Shown here: positions 17,178 through 25,271 of the stretch, in pieces | Layout of the letters: every line of letters begins with the position of its first letter | Position numbering within the stretch: the stretch's first letter is position 1 | NCBI RefSeq assembly: GCF_902726645.1 | Contig: NZ_CACVAO010000001.1 | Location: 186,001-250,000 of the forward strand | DNA length: 64,000 nucleotides | Origin: Halobacillus ihumii | GTDB taxonomy: Bacteria > Bacillota > Bacilli > Bacillales > Halobacillaceae | Direction: 5' to 3' | Position numbers and translations under genes: made by a program | Notes under the pieces: model-generated | The model's database searches: none | Told to the model about the DNA's origin: nothing | What the model saw: the letters and a program-made list of their open reading frames with translations, nothing else

Positions 17178-18308
17178 TTATTTATTTGCTGCTTCATCAA
17201 TAATGGCTGTTACGAACTCAGCAATTTTGACTAACTCTCCAACAGGCATTCTTTCATTGGTTGTGTGAATTTCCTCATAGCCTACTGCCAAATTAACCGT
17301 CGGGATGTTGTGGCCGGCAATGATGTTTGCATCACTACCGCCGCCGCTCGTTAGTAATTTGCTTTCACGACCAATTTGTTTGGCTGCTGTTCGGGCCACT
17401 TCTACCACATGATCGCCTTCCTGCTGTTTAAAACCTGGGTACATAATATCAACTTGGAGTTCGACTTCTCCGCGCATCTCATCAGCTGTTTGAATAAAAG
17501 CCTGTTTCATTTTTTCTACTTGCTCATTCATTTTGTCAGGCACAAGTGAACGGGCTTCTGCTAGGATTTCAACGTGGTCGCAAACGATATTCGTTTGTTT
17601 TCCGCCTTCAAAACGGCCAATATTTGCCGTCGTTTCTTCATCAATACGTCCTAGCGGCATTTTAGCTATAGCTTTAGAAGCAAGTGTAATAGCTGATACC
17701 CCCTTCTCCGGTGCGAGACCTGCATGAGCTGTACGTCCTTTGACAGTCGCATTAATTTTCGCCTGAGTAGGAGCAGCTACGATAATATTCCCTACCTGTC
17801 CATCGCTGTCAATGGCGTAACCATATTTCGCCTTTAAGTGAGAAGGATCAAGAGCCTTTGCACCGACAAGTCCGCTTTCCTCTCCAACTGTAATAATAAA
17901 TTGCAGATCACCGTGTTCAATATTTTGTTCTTTGATCGAACGAATAGCCTCCAATATTGCTGCTAAACCAGCTTTATCATCTGCCCCAAGAATGGTTGTT
18001 CCATCGGTCACGATATAGTCACCTTCAATAGTTGGTTTCACCTGATTGCCGGGAACAACTGTATCCATATGGGAGGTGAAGTAAATCGTGTCGACACCCT
18101 CTTTTGTTCCCTTTAAATTACAAATTAAGTTTCCAGCTCCATGTCCAGTCTTATCTTTCGCATTATCTTCGAACACCTCAAGACCAAGGTCCTCGAATTT
18201 TTTTGTCAATACTTTAGCAATAGTTGCTTCATCTTTTGTTTCGGAATCTACTTGAACGAGTTCAAGAAATTCCTCAATTAAACGATCTTTATTCACAGCT
18301 GCCATCAT
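17178..18308 (-). CDS. yqjE: PepT-like M20 peptidase YqjE
   Basis: A 376-residue zinc M20B-family aminopeptidase-like enzyme. Metal and catalytic motifs are FTSHMDTVVPG (about 77-87), ILGADDKAGLA (about 110-120), VGEESGLVGAKAL and the late HTTNERMPV. The dimerisation domain occupies about 180-290. Tripeptidase activity is inferred from family similarity only. Two ATG codons are in tandem; GGGAGGT is five bases from the first and eight from the second, so translation may begin at 18305. It follows the carboxylase gene on the same strand after about 75 bases, the same order as yqjD-yqjE in B. subtilis. Confidence 0.88.
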   Translation of the reverse strand: MMAAVNKDRLIEEFLELVQVDSETKDEATIAKVLTKKFEDLGLEVFEDNAKDKTGHGAGNLICNLKGTKEGVDTIYFTSHMDTVVPGNQVKPTIEGDYIVTDGTTILGADDKAGLAAILEAIRSIKEQNIEHGDLQFIITVGEESGLVGAKALDPSHLKAKYGYAIDSDGQVGNIIVAAPTQAKINATVKGRTAHAGLAPEKGVSAITLASKAIAKMPLGRIDEETTANIGRFEGGKQTNIVCDHVEILAEARSLVPDKMNEQVEKMKQAFIQTADEMRGEVELQVDIMYPGFKQQEGDHVVEVARTAAKQIGRESKLLTSGGGSDANIIAGHNIPTVNLAVGYEEIHTTNERMPVGELVKIAEFVTAIIDEAANK

Positions 18309-18382
18309 TTCTACCTCCCAATGTATCTATGTAAAAACTTATCCCTTCTAGTACGTTAGCGCAAACTGCGGCAAAGTGTCAA

Positions 18383-19930
18383 TTAGAGAGGAATATTTCC
18401 ATGTTTTTTATAAGGACGGTCTTCGTGTTTATTTTTCAGCATGTCAAGCGCCTTAATTAGTGTTGTTCTTGTTTCTCTTGGATCTATCACATCGTCAACC
18501 ATTCCAAGCCCTGCCGCTACATACGGGTTTGCAAAACGCTCTCGATATTCATTGATTTTGTTCTGTCTTGTTTCTTCAGGATTCTCGCTGTCTTTTATAT
18601 CTTTAGCAAAAATAATATTGGCTGCCCCTTCTGGTCCCATCACGGCAATCTCTGCGTTCGGCCAAGCATAAACTAGGTCAGCTCCAATAGACTTACTATT
18701 TAAGGCCACATAGGCTCCGCCATACGCCTTACGCGTAATAACCGTTAATTTGGGCACTGTAGCCTCAGAGTAAGCATATAAAATTTTCGCCCCGTGTCGA
18801 ATGATTCCTCCATGCTCCTGCTTAATGCCCGGGAAGAATCCAGTAACATCCTCAAAAGTAATGAGAGGAATATTAAAGGAATCACAAAAGCGAATAAACC
18901 GAGCAGCTTTATCACTCGAATCAATATCCAAACCGCCTGCCATATACTTAGGCTGATTACAAACGAGCCCTATTGTCTTCCCTTTCAACCGGGCAAAACC
19001 TACAACGATATTTTTAGCAAAATCTTTATGGATTTCAAAAAAGGATCGCCCATCGACTACCTCTTCGATAATAACTCGGACATCATAGGGCCTGATTGGG
19101 TCAAAAGGGATTTTATCCGTTAAATCCGGACGATAATCCTCTTCGTCAGCTACCTCAATGGGTTCGGGTTTCTCCTTATTATTAGCTGGTAAATAACGGA
19201 CTAAATCTCGAACAGCATCAAGAGCAGATGCTTCATCCTCTGTCTTAATATGAGCATTTCCACTCAACGTGTTGTGAACATCAGCTCCCCCCAAATCCTC
19301 CGCTGAAATTTGTTCACCAGTTACTGTCTCAATTACCTTTGGTCCCGTAATGAACATTTGCGATGTTTTTTCCACCATAATGACAAAATCAGTGATAGCA
19401 GGAGAATACACGGCTCCACCTGCACAAGGGCCCATTATGACTGAAATTTGCGGAATTACGCCAGAATAAATCGAGTTACGATAGAAGACTTGTCCATACC
19501 CATCAAGGGATGATACCCCTTCTTGGATACGTGCACCGCCAGAGTCATTTAATCCTATAAAAGGGGTGCCATTTTTAGCGGCGAGATCCATAACTGCTGC
19601 AATTTTTTTGGCATGCATTTCACCAAGCGCTCCCCCGTATACAGTAAAGTCCTGGGCGAATAAATAAATATCCCGTCCCTCTATTTTTCCAAATCCGGTC
19701 ACTACCCCTTCTCCAGGTGCATCATTTCCGTTCATGCCAAAATCACTTTGACGATGCTCAATGAAAGGATTAAGTTCAATAAAGCTGCCTTCATCTACTA
19801 AATATTCGATTCGTTCCCTGGCGGTCCATTTCCCTTTGTCGTGCTGTTTGTTGATTCGTTCATCACCGCCGCCAAGTTCGGACTGTCTTCTTTTATCATA
19901 AAGTTCGTTAATTTTATCATAAATGTCCAT
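18383..19930 (-). CDS. yqjD: Acyl-CoA (propionyl-CoA) carboxylase, carboxyltransferase beta subunit
   Basis: A 515-residue carboxyltransferase of the PccB/MmdA family, the expected full length. It transfers CO2 from carboxybiotin to propionyl-CoA, giving (S)-methylmalonyl-CoA, or runs a related decarboxylation. The two crotonase-like halves are clear: oxyanion-hole glycines in NDSGGARIQEGV and GPCAGGAVYSPA (about 130-170), and GFFPGIKQEHGGIIRHGAK and TRKAYGGAYVALNSK (about 365-415). No dedicated biotin carboxylase/BCCP subunit is next to it; accB-accC at 52.9-54.8 kb are the only such genes here. It lies two bases after the fused B12/epimerase gene, forming an operon with the mutase. Confidence 0.92.
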   Translation of the reverse strand: MDIYDKINELYDKRRQSELGGGDERINKQHDKGKWTARERIEYLVDEGSFIELNPFIEHRQSDFGMNGNDAPGEGVVTGFGKIEGRDIYLFAQDFTVYGGALGEMHAKKIAAVMDLAAKNGTPFIGLNDSGGARIQEGVSSLDGYGQVFYRNSIYSGVIPQISVIMGPCAGGAVYSPAITDFVIMVEKTSQMFITGPKVIETVTGEQISAEDLGGADVHNTLSGNAHIKTEDEASALDAVRDLVRYLPANNKEKPEPIEVADEEDYRPDLTDKIPFDPIRPYDVRVIIEEVVDGRSFFEIHKDFAKNIVVGFARLKGKTIGLVCNQPKYMAGGLDIDSSDKAARFIRFCDSFNIPLITFEDVTGFFPGIKQEHGGIIRHGAKILYAYSEATVPKLTVITRKAYGGAYVALNSKSIGADLVYAWPNAEIAVMGPEGAANIIFAKDIKDSENPEETRQNKINEYRERFANPYVAAGLGMVDDVIDPRETRTTLIKALDMLKNKHEDRPYKKHGNIPL

Positions 19931-19932
19931 TT

Positions 19933-20745
19933 TTACTGCTCTCCCTTCGGATTTGTTAATTCAAAGAGGACACCGCCGGAAGCCCTCGGATGTAGAAAGG
20001 CGATTTGACTATCGTGTGCTCCTTGCTTCGGTTCCGTATTAATCAACGGGATACCTTCCTCTTGATATTGCTGAAGACGCTTAGAAATGTCGTTCACCTC
20101 TAAAGCAATGTGATGAATTCCCTCGCCTTTTTTTGAAATGAACTTACGAATAGGAGATTCATCGCTTAGCGGTTCAAGCAATTCAATTCGCGTTTCGCCG
20201 ATAGGAAGAAAAGCAACCCTGACCTGCTCTGAAGTTACTTCTTCTACAGCCTCGACTTCAAGCCCCAATGTATGTTGGTAAAAAGCTAAGGATTGTTCGA
20301 TATTCTCAACAGCAATCCCTATATGAGAAACTTTCTCAGGGGCAGATCTTGTTTCCCGATTCATTAGCTGCTTAATATAGATAGCCGTTGCATCAGTAGG
20401 AGCCCCGCTTGTGAATATTTTCCTAACACCCTGTGCCTCCAAATGAGGGATATCTTCAGCAGGAATTACACCGCCGCCGATAACGGGGATGTCAGAAGCT
20501 CCTTCGTTTTCAAGAGCTGCAACCACTTTTGGAAAAAGTGAGTTGTGAGCACCCGACAAGGAAGAAAGGCCTACCACATCCACATCCTCCTGTACAGCTG
20601 CTCGGGCAATTTGCACTGGGGATTGACGTAACCCCGTATAGATGACTTCCATTCCATGATCTCTTAAAGCCTGGGCTATAATCAGCGCTCCTCTGTCATG
20701 TCCATCCAGACCTGGTTTAGCGATCAGTACGCGTATAGGTTTCAT
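19933..20745 (-). CDS. Fused cobalamin-binding domain and methylmalonyl-CoA epimerase
   Basis: A 270-residue two-domain protein. Residues 1-130 are a B12-binding domain: DGHDRG (14-19) with His16 as the cobalt ligand, SSLSGAH near 61-67 and the GGG of VIGGGVIP (90-92). Residues 137-270 are a vicinal-oxygen-chelate epimerase with metal-site candidates His141 (SHIGIAV), Glu188 region (RIELLEPL), His211/212 (GIHHIALEV) and Glu262 (LFELTNP). The first half completes the adjacent catalytic mutase subunit, as in split archaeal-type mutases; the second supplies the (R)-epimer the mutase needs. The two functions are usually separate proteins. Fifteen bases separate it from the mutase gene and two from the carboxylase gene. 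Confidence 0.9.
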   Translation of the reverse strand: MKPIRVLIAKPGLDGHDRGALIIAQALRDHGMEVIYTGLRQSPVQIARAAVQEDVDVVGLSSLSGAHNSLFPKVVAALENEGASDIPVIGGGVIPAEDIPHLEAQGVRKIFTSGAPTDATAIYIKQLMNRETRSAPEKVSHIGIAVENIEQSLAFYQHTLGLEVEAVEEVTSEQVRVAFLPIGETRIELLEPLSDESPIRKFISKKGEGIHHIALEVNDISKRLQQYQEEGIPLINTEPKQGAHDSQIAFLHPRASGGVLFELTNPKGEQ

Positions 20746-20760
20746 TTTCCATCATCCTTC

Positions 20761-22416
20761 CTACATTCCTGTATACTCTCCAAATTCCTCACGAAGTACG
20801 TTAGCTATTTCACCTACTGTTGCATAAACCTTCACAGCATCAACGATATGGGGCATAACATTATCGTTCGCCTTGGCGGCCTGTCGAAGCTCTGCAAGGC
20901 AACGCTCTACTCGTGCCTGATCCCTAGTACTGCGAATGTTATGTGTCTTACTAATCTGATCAGCTTCAAGCGCTTCATCAACCCGCAGCAAGTCAGGATT
21001 CACTTCTTCTTCCAGTTTGTACTCGTTTAGGCCAACCACAATATCTTCCTTGGATTCAATGCGTTTCTGAGCTTCATATGCTGTTTGGTGAATTTCTCTT
21101 TGCATAAAACCCTCTTCGACGGCTTGAACAGCTCCGCCTAATTCTTTAATACGCTCAAGATATTTATTAACCTCGGTTTCGATCTCATCGGTTAATGCTT
21201 CGACATAGTGAGAACCGCCCAACGGATCAATCGTATCGGCTACACCACTTTCCTGAGCAATAATCTGCTGAGTTCTTAAAGCTATCCTTGCCGAATCTTC
21301 TGTTGGCAGAGCTAATGCCTCATCACGAGAGTTCGTATGTAAGCTTTGGGTACCACCCATCACAGCGGCTAGAGCCTGCACTGTCACACGAACGATATTG
21401 TTATCAGGCTGCTGTGCTGTTAACGTGCTGCCGCCTGTTTGTGTATGAAAACGCAGCTTCCAGCTTTTCGGATTTTCCGCTTTGTAATGATCTCTCATTA
21501 TTTTTGCCCAAATGCGTCTGGCTGCGCGAAACTTTGCTGCCTCTTCGAAAAACTGATTGTGAGCATTGAAGAAGAAAGCCAGCCTTGGAGCAAATTGATC
21601 TACCTCGAGACCTGAATCAATCGCTGCCTCTACATAAGCCATCCCATTCGCAATCGTAAAAGCGACCTCTTGTACGGCTGTTGAACCAGCTTCACGAATA
21701 TGATACCCGGAAATACTGATGGTGTTAAATTTAGGTAGATGCTCATGGCAGTAGCCAAAAATATCAGTGATAAGTCTCATGGACTGTTTCGGTGGGTAAA
21801 TATATGTACCACGTGCAATATATTCCTTTAATATGTCATTTTGAATTGTCCCCGTTAGCTTTTCTGGACTAACTCCTTGTTTCTCGCCTACAGCAATATA
21901 CATCGCTAGTAGAATAGACGCCGGGGCATTAATCGTCATGGAGGTACTAACTTGATCGAGCGGGATTTGATCAAACAATTGCTCCATATCAGCCAGTGAA
22001 TCGATCGCCACTCCGACCTTGCCGACCTCCCCTTCTGCCATCGGATCATCCGAATCATATCCAATTTGTGTAGGAAGATCAAAGGCTACGGACAAACCTG
22101 TCTGTCCTTGGTTTAATAAATATCTAAATCGCTGGTTTGTTTCCTCAGCAGAACCGAATCCAGCATACTGGCGCATCGTCCAATACCTGCTACGATACAT
22201 GGTGGGCTGGATTCCCCTTGTATAAGGAAATTGACCCGGGAAACCAAGATTCTCGGTATATGTCTTATCCGGTTCGATCGGCGTATATAATTGATCGATT
22301 TCAATTTCTGAACTTGTTGTAAAGGTTTGTTTGCGTTCAGGGAAACGCTTTTCTGTCTTTTTCACATCTTGTTTCCACTTTTCTTTAATCTGTTGAAAAT
22401 TATTTTGATCCTTCAC
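20761..22416 (-). CDS. mcmA: Methylmalonyl-CoA mutase, catalytic (large) subunit
   Basis: A 551-residue TIM-barrel subunit lacking its own B12 domain, which the next gene provides. It interconverts (R)-methylmalonyl-CoA and succinyl-Co[21 protein letters not shown] (about 71-90) holds the substrate-contacting Tyr, and [21 protein letters not shown] an Arg where methylmalonyl-CoA mutases have one; isobutyryl-CoA mutases usually have Phe and Gln at these places, so methylmalonyl-CoA is the better guess. [19 protein letters not shown] and [17 protein letters not shown] are further signatures. GGAGGAGGAAACG precedes the start. No MeaB/ArgK reactivase gene is nearby. Confidence 0.92.
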   Translation of the reverse strand: MKDQNNFQQIKEKWKQDVKKTEKRFPERKQTFTTSSEIEIDQLYTPIEPDKTYTENLGFPGQFPYTRGIQPTMYRSRYWTMRQYAGFGSAEETNQRFRYLLNQGQTGLSVAFDLPTQIGYDSDDPMAEGEVGKVGVAIDSLADMEQLFDQIPLDQVSTSMTINAPASILLAMYIAVGEKQGVSPEKLTGTIQNDILKEYIARGTYIYPPKQSMRLITDIFGYCHEHLPKFNTISISGYHIREAGSTAVQEVAFTIANGMAYVEAAIDSGLEVDQFAPRLAFFFNAHNQFFEEAAKFRAARRIWAKIMRDHYKAENPKSWKLRFHTQTGGSTLTAQQPDNNIVRVTVQALAAVMGGTQSLHTNSRDEALALPTEDSARIALRTQQIIAQESGVADTIDPLGGSHYVEALTDEIETEVNKYLERIKELGGAVQAVEEGFMQREIHQTAYEAQKRIESKEDIVVGLNEYKLEEEVNPDLLRVDEALEADQISKTHNIRSTRDQARVERCLAELRQAAKANDNVMPHIVDAVKVYATVGEIANVLREEFGEYTGM

Positions 22417-22464
22417 TTTTCGTTTCCTCCTCCTTAAGAACCTTCCTCTCTAGCATACCAAAAA

Positions 22465-22478
22465 TAAAGCGCTTACGT
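22465..22478 (-). promoter_or_regulatory. Candidate CcpA site (cre) upstream of the mutase operon
   Basis: On the gene strand ACGTAAGCGCTTTA matches the cre pattern TGWAANCGNTNWCA in its GTAAGCGCTT core. It sits just upstream of TATGCT (22452-22457), a plausible -10 box, so CcpA binding would overlap the promoter. This suggests carbon catabolite repression of propionyl-CoA breakdown. Confidence 0.5.
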
Positions 22479-22528
22479 TTCTTAAAATTACTGGAATTCA
22501 CAATTATATTGTAAATGATTTTCTTCCC

Positions 22529-22557
22529 TTGTCCAAAACTAGGATTGCATGTAAAAT
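22529..22557 (+). promoter_or_regulatory. Sigma-A promoter of the Prli42 gene
   Basis: TTGTCC at 22529-22534 and TAAAAT at 22552-22557 with a 17-base spacer. It lies 35 bases before the TTG start of the miniprotein gene and is divergent from the mutase operon. Confidence 0.65.
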
Positions 22558-22592
22558 AATTAAAGGAGATTGTAAAAAGGAGGTTATATACC

Positions 22593-22712
22593 TTGGCTCA
22601 TTCTAAGAAAAAGAAATCCAAGCGCGAGCGCCGTATGAAAGTTGTCATCTACTTGATGATTCTTTCCATGGTTCTCTCCTCTCTTCTTGCTGGAGCGTCT
22701 TTCTTTATGTAA
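22593..22712 (+). CDS. prli42: Stressosome-associated membrane miniprotein, Prli42 type
   Basis: A 39-residue protein: a very basic N terminus (AHSKKKKSKRERR) followed by a single hydrophobic span (about residues 16-38, VVIYLMILSMVLSSLLAGAS). This arrangement and the LxxMVLSSLLAG pattern fit the Prli42 miniproteins of Firmicutes, which tether the stressosome to the membrane in Listeria. The start is TTG, nine bases after a perfect AAGGAGG, which is why simple searches miss it. It has its own promoter and a 14-base-pair terminator, so it is an independent gene. Family assignment is from memory of the short sequence pattern. Confidence 0.75.
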   Translation: MAHSKKKKSKRERRMKVVIYLMILSMVLSSLLAGASFFM

Positions 22713-22720
22713 TATAACAA

Positions 22721-22762
22721 AGCCGCAAGTTAAGCGAACATACACTTAACTTGCGGCTTATT
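22721..22762. terminator. Bidirectional terminator between prli42 and the L,D-transpeptidase gene
   Basis: Perfect 14-base arms at 22721-22734 and 22745-22758 (AGCCGCAAGTTAAG and complement) with a ten-base loop, between convergent genes. Confidence 0.85.
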
Positions 22763-22775
22763 GATTTACGTAAAA

Positions 22776-23291
22776 CTAATTAAAAAATTGGGAGAGCTTC
22801 TCTTTGCCCCATTGTTCATACATGTCATCGAACGAAGCAGAAGGGTCATCAACGATGATGATTTCTGTTCCTTCCTCGACAATTCGGTAGAGCTGTTCGA
22901 CTCGCTCATTTGTCAAGCGAATGCATCCAGCTGAGACCGCTTTGCCTATGGACTCTGGTCGATTTGTTCCATGCACACCAAAAATTCTCCCGTCAGTACC
23001 GTTTGCATCAAACCCTATCCACCTGCTTCCAAGAGGATTTTCAGGAACTCCTCCTGGAATATCTTTTTTTCGATAATAAGGGTCTTTAGCTTTGACACGG
23101 ATTGTGAAATGTCCTTCCGGGGTTAGCTCTTTTGTTTTGCCCGTAGCCGCCTTTGAATGGAAAATTTCTTTTCCGGATTGGTACACCACAATTTCATGGG
23201 ATGATTTGTTGACAAATACGACCGGTTCTTCTGTTATGGCAGGGGGTAGAAATGTGCTGATCGTCATGACAAATATTGCAATTAGCTGCAT
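22776..23291 (-). CDS. Exported L,D-transpeptidase (YkuD domain)
   Basis: A 171-residue cell-wall enzyme that forms or edits peptidoglycan cross-links. Residues 1-20 (QLIAIFVMTISTFLPPA) form a short hydrophobic signal sequence or anchor. The YkuD domain spans about 23-147 with the active-site block from His107 (GVHGTNRPESIG) to Cys123 (AVSAGCIRL). There is no LysM domain, unlike B. subtilis YkuD, so wall attachment must be by other means. The YqjB-like position next to yqjA suggests orthology with that locus, but I do not assign the name firmly. Confidence 0.87.
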   Translation of the reverse strand: MQLIAIFVMTISTFLPPAITEEPVVFVNKSSHEIVVYQSGKEIFHSKAATGKTKELTPEGHFTIRVKAKDPYYRKKDIPGGVPENPLGSRWIGFDANGTDGRIFGVHGTNRPESIGKAVSAGCIRLTNERVEQLYRIVEEGTEIIIVDDPSASFDDMYEQWGKEKLSQFFN

Positions 23292-23335
23292 AGCCTGTCA
23301 TCCTTTTTTCTAAGTTTCCCCGCTGACAGAAGTCC

Positions 23336-24286
23336 CTATACATCACTCTTCTTAAAAGACCTTTTTATAATCAGATAGTCTTCGATCTCATTTAATAAAT
23401 GAAATAAACTTGCTCGTTCTTCAAACTCTTCTCTCGTAACAGGCAGTTCATCATTTCGAAATTCTTCTTTCATATCCTTTAACTGGTCCAAATAAAGAAC
23501 TGCCGTATTTCCTGGATGAATTCCTTCAGCTAATTCTTCGAAAAAACTCCCAATCTTCTGGGCATGTTTATTAGGACCTGAAATGCGTGTAACAAGGGGC
23601 AGCATTCGCTCCAGCAATTCAAATTGTTTTGTCCGCATGTGAAAATAATGATAGTAAGGGCTATGTGTGCGGAGTAAGTGATTTTCTACATCACGAAACG
23701 ACAGTGATTTCGCTTTTTCTAATAAGGCAGCTGTATCCGTTAACTCTTTCCCTGTCCAGCCTTCATTATTATCCCTAAGGAAGCCTGCCAGTTCCTGTAG
23801 GATGATCGCAAAATTATCCTCGATTTGACGCTGAAAACCTTCCAGCTTCCCTTCAAGGCTTGGCATATACATATTTAACAGTAATGCAGTCCCTATCCCG
23901 ACGACCATTAGCAGCACTTCATTCCAGATGAGAGCTCCTGTAATGCCACCCGATCCATACAAGTGCAGAATGATAACAGAACTGGTAACAATACCAGGGG
24001 TGATTTTCAGCCATACTGCAGTAGGAATAAATACGAATAACATTAACCCTATTGCGATTGGATGATAACCAATTAACTCAAAGAAAACAAAAGAAAAAAC
24101 CATTGCCACTAAACAGGCTGCCAATCGATTCCAAGCGGATAAAAATGAGCGCTTCCTCGTGATTTGAATGCACAGTATAGTAAGAATTCCAGCAGAAGCG
24201 TAGTTTTCGACATGAAGAAGCTGAGCAATCCATATAGCAAAAGGTGTTCCTACAGCTGTTTTAATCGTACGGTATCCTATTTTCAC
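23336..24286 (-). CDS. yqjA: YqjA-like aromatic acid exporter family membrane protein
   Basis: A 316-residue protein with an N-terminal half of four to five membrane spans (about 5-150: TAVGTPFAIWIAQLLHV, ILTILCIQITRK, LAACLVAMVFSFVFFELIGY, LMLFVFIPTAVWL, EVLLMVVGIGTALLLNMY) and a cytosolic helical C-terminal half, the arrangement of the DUF939/ArAE_1 family related to aromatic acid exporters (FUSC fold). The transported substrate is unknown. It is separated from the brxB-like gene by a terminator and so is transcribed on its own. Confidence 0.82.
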   Translation of the reverse strand: MKIGYRTIKTAVGTPFAIWIAQLLHVENYASAGILTILCIQITRKRSFLSAWNRLAACLVAMVFSFVFFELIGYHPIAIGLMLFVFIPTAVWLKITPGIVTSSVIILHLYGSGGITGALIWNEVLLMVVGIGTALLLNMYMPSLEGKLEGFQRQIEDNFAIILQELAGFLRDNNEGWTGKELTDTAALLEKAKSLSFRDVENHLLRTHSPYYHYFHMRTKQFELLERMLPLVTRISGPNKHAQKIGSFFEELAEGIHPGNTAVLYLDQLKDMKEEFRNDELPVTREEFEERASLFHLLNEIEDYLIIKRSFKKSDV

Positions 24287-24320
24287 GACACGGTCACCTC
24301 AAGCAATACATTTCTATGTA

Positions 24321-24353
24321 AAAAAAGGATCTTTGACGTGAGCAAAGATCCCT
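24321..24353 (-). terminator. Terminator after the bacilliredoxin gene
   Basis: Arms GGATCTTTG and CAAAGATCC (24327-24335, 24343-24351) followed on the minus strand by TTTTTTT. Confidence 0.85.
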
Positions 24354-24365
24354 TTATCCCATTCA

Positions 24366-24797
24366 TTATACTTCTTCACAATATTCCTCAAAACTGCGCT
24401 GAAGTTTACCGATGACCTCCATCGGTTCAAATCCTTCGATATCATGCCGCTCAACCATTGTTTGAATCTTCCCGTCTTTCATAAGAGCAAATGACGGAGA
24501 GGAGGGAGGGTATCCTTCAAAAAACTGACGAGCTCTTTCTGTAGCCTCGCGATCCTGTCCGGCAAAGACCGTAACCAAATGATCTGGACGCTTGTCGTAA
24601 TGGATGGCATGGGAAGCGGCAGGACGAGCAATTCCTCCGGCACAGCCACAAACCGAATTAATCATCACTAAGGTAGTTCCTTCTTTTGCTAACGCCTCTT
24701 CCACTTGCTCAGAAGTCGTTAACTCTGAATAACCGGCATTGGTAATTTCATCACGTGCCTGGGTAACAACGTCATTCATATAAATATTGAAATCCAT
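24366..24797 (-). CDS. brxB: Bacilliredoxin BrxB (YqiW/YphP family)
   Basis: A roughly 143-residue thioredoxin-fold protein that removes bacillithiol from mixed disulfides on oxidised proteins. The family's CGC active site is present in [19 protein letters not shown] sequence ([16 protein letters not shown], about residues 49-64), followed by TVFAGQD and YPPSSPS with the conserved cis-Pro. The start at 24797 is preferred because AAAAGGAG lies eight bases upstream; an ATG two codons earlier is too close to it. Its presence implies the cell makes bacillithiol. It is monocistronic. Confidence 0.92.
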   Translation of the reverse strand: MDFNIYMNDVVTQARDEITNAGYSELTTSEQVEEALAKEGTTLVMINSVCGCAGGIARPAASHAIHYDKRPDHLVTVFAGQDREATERARQFFEGYPPSSPSFALMKDGKIQTMVERHDIEGFEPMEVIGKLQRSFEEYCEEV

Positions 24798-25005
24798 ATA
24801 CATGGCTCCTTTTCTAAGTATTATCAACATTTTACCAAGTTTTGCGCCGTCTTTCAACGAAGTTGCAACTTGTCTAACTTATTGAGAGAGGTAAGACTGC
24901 AATTGCATCTAATCCGTATTTAATTACACTATTCAAGTATACATGGCCTTAAAAAGGAATAATTGCATAAAACTTTGCTGAAATTGCACTTTTTGACAAA
25001 CAGAA

Positions 25006-25258
25006 GAGTCCGGGACAGAACTGAATTATGCATAAAATAATCCGGACAATTTTATTTGAATTTGTCCGGATTATTTGCATACCAAGAAAGGAATCTACCA
25101 TCGCTCCGTCAAAATGCTTCGCTTTCCTGTGGGATCTACGACTCGCGCTGTTCCCGCAGGAGTCTACACATTTTGACTGTGCTAATTGTCTGCGTTTATA
25201 CGATTTACTTTTTAATGTTTGTTTTTTGGAATCATTGCTTTACTTATGTCCCAGCCTC
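25006..25258. repeat. Structured intergenic element with terminal inverted repeats
   Basis: A roughly 250-base non-coding block ends in imperfect inverted repeats: GAGTCCGGGACA at 25006-25017 and TGTCCCAGCCTC at 25247-25258. Inside are a strong hairpin (arms about 25028-25049 and 25062-25080, ATAATCCGGACAA core) and a second stem-loop (GTCAAAATG at 25108-25116 with CATTTTGAC at 25169-25177, enclosing CCTGTGGG/CCCGCAGG). This is the look of a small MITE-like or REP-like intergenic repeat. It sits just after the last bkd gene and may also end that transcript. No transposase is encoded. Confidence 0.6.
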
Positions 25259-25271
25259 TTTACATTTAATA

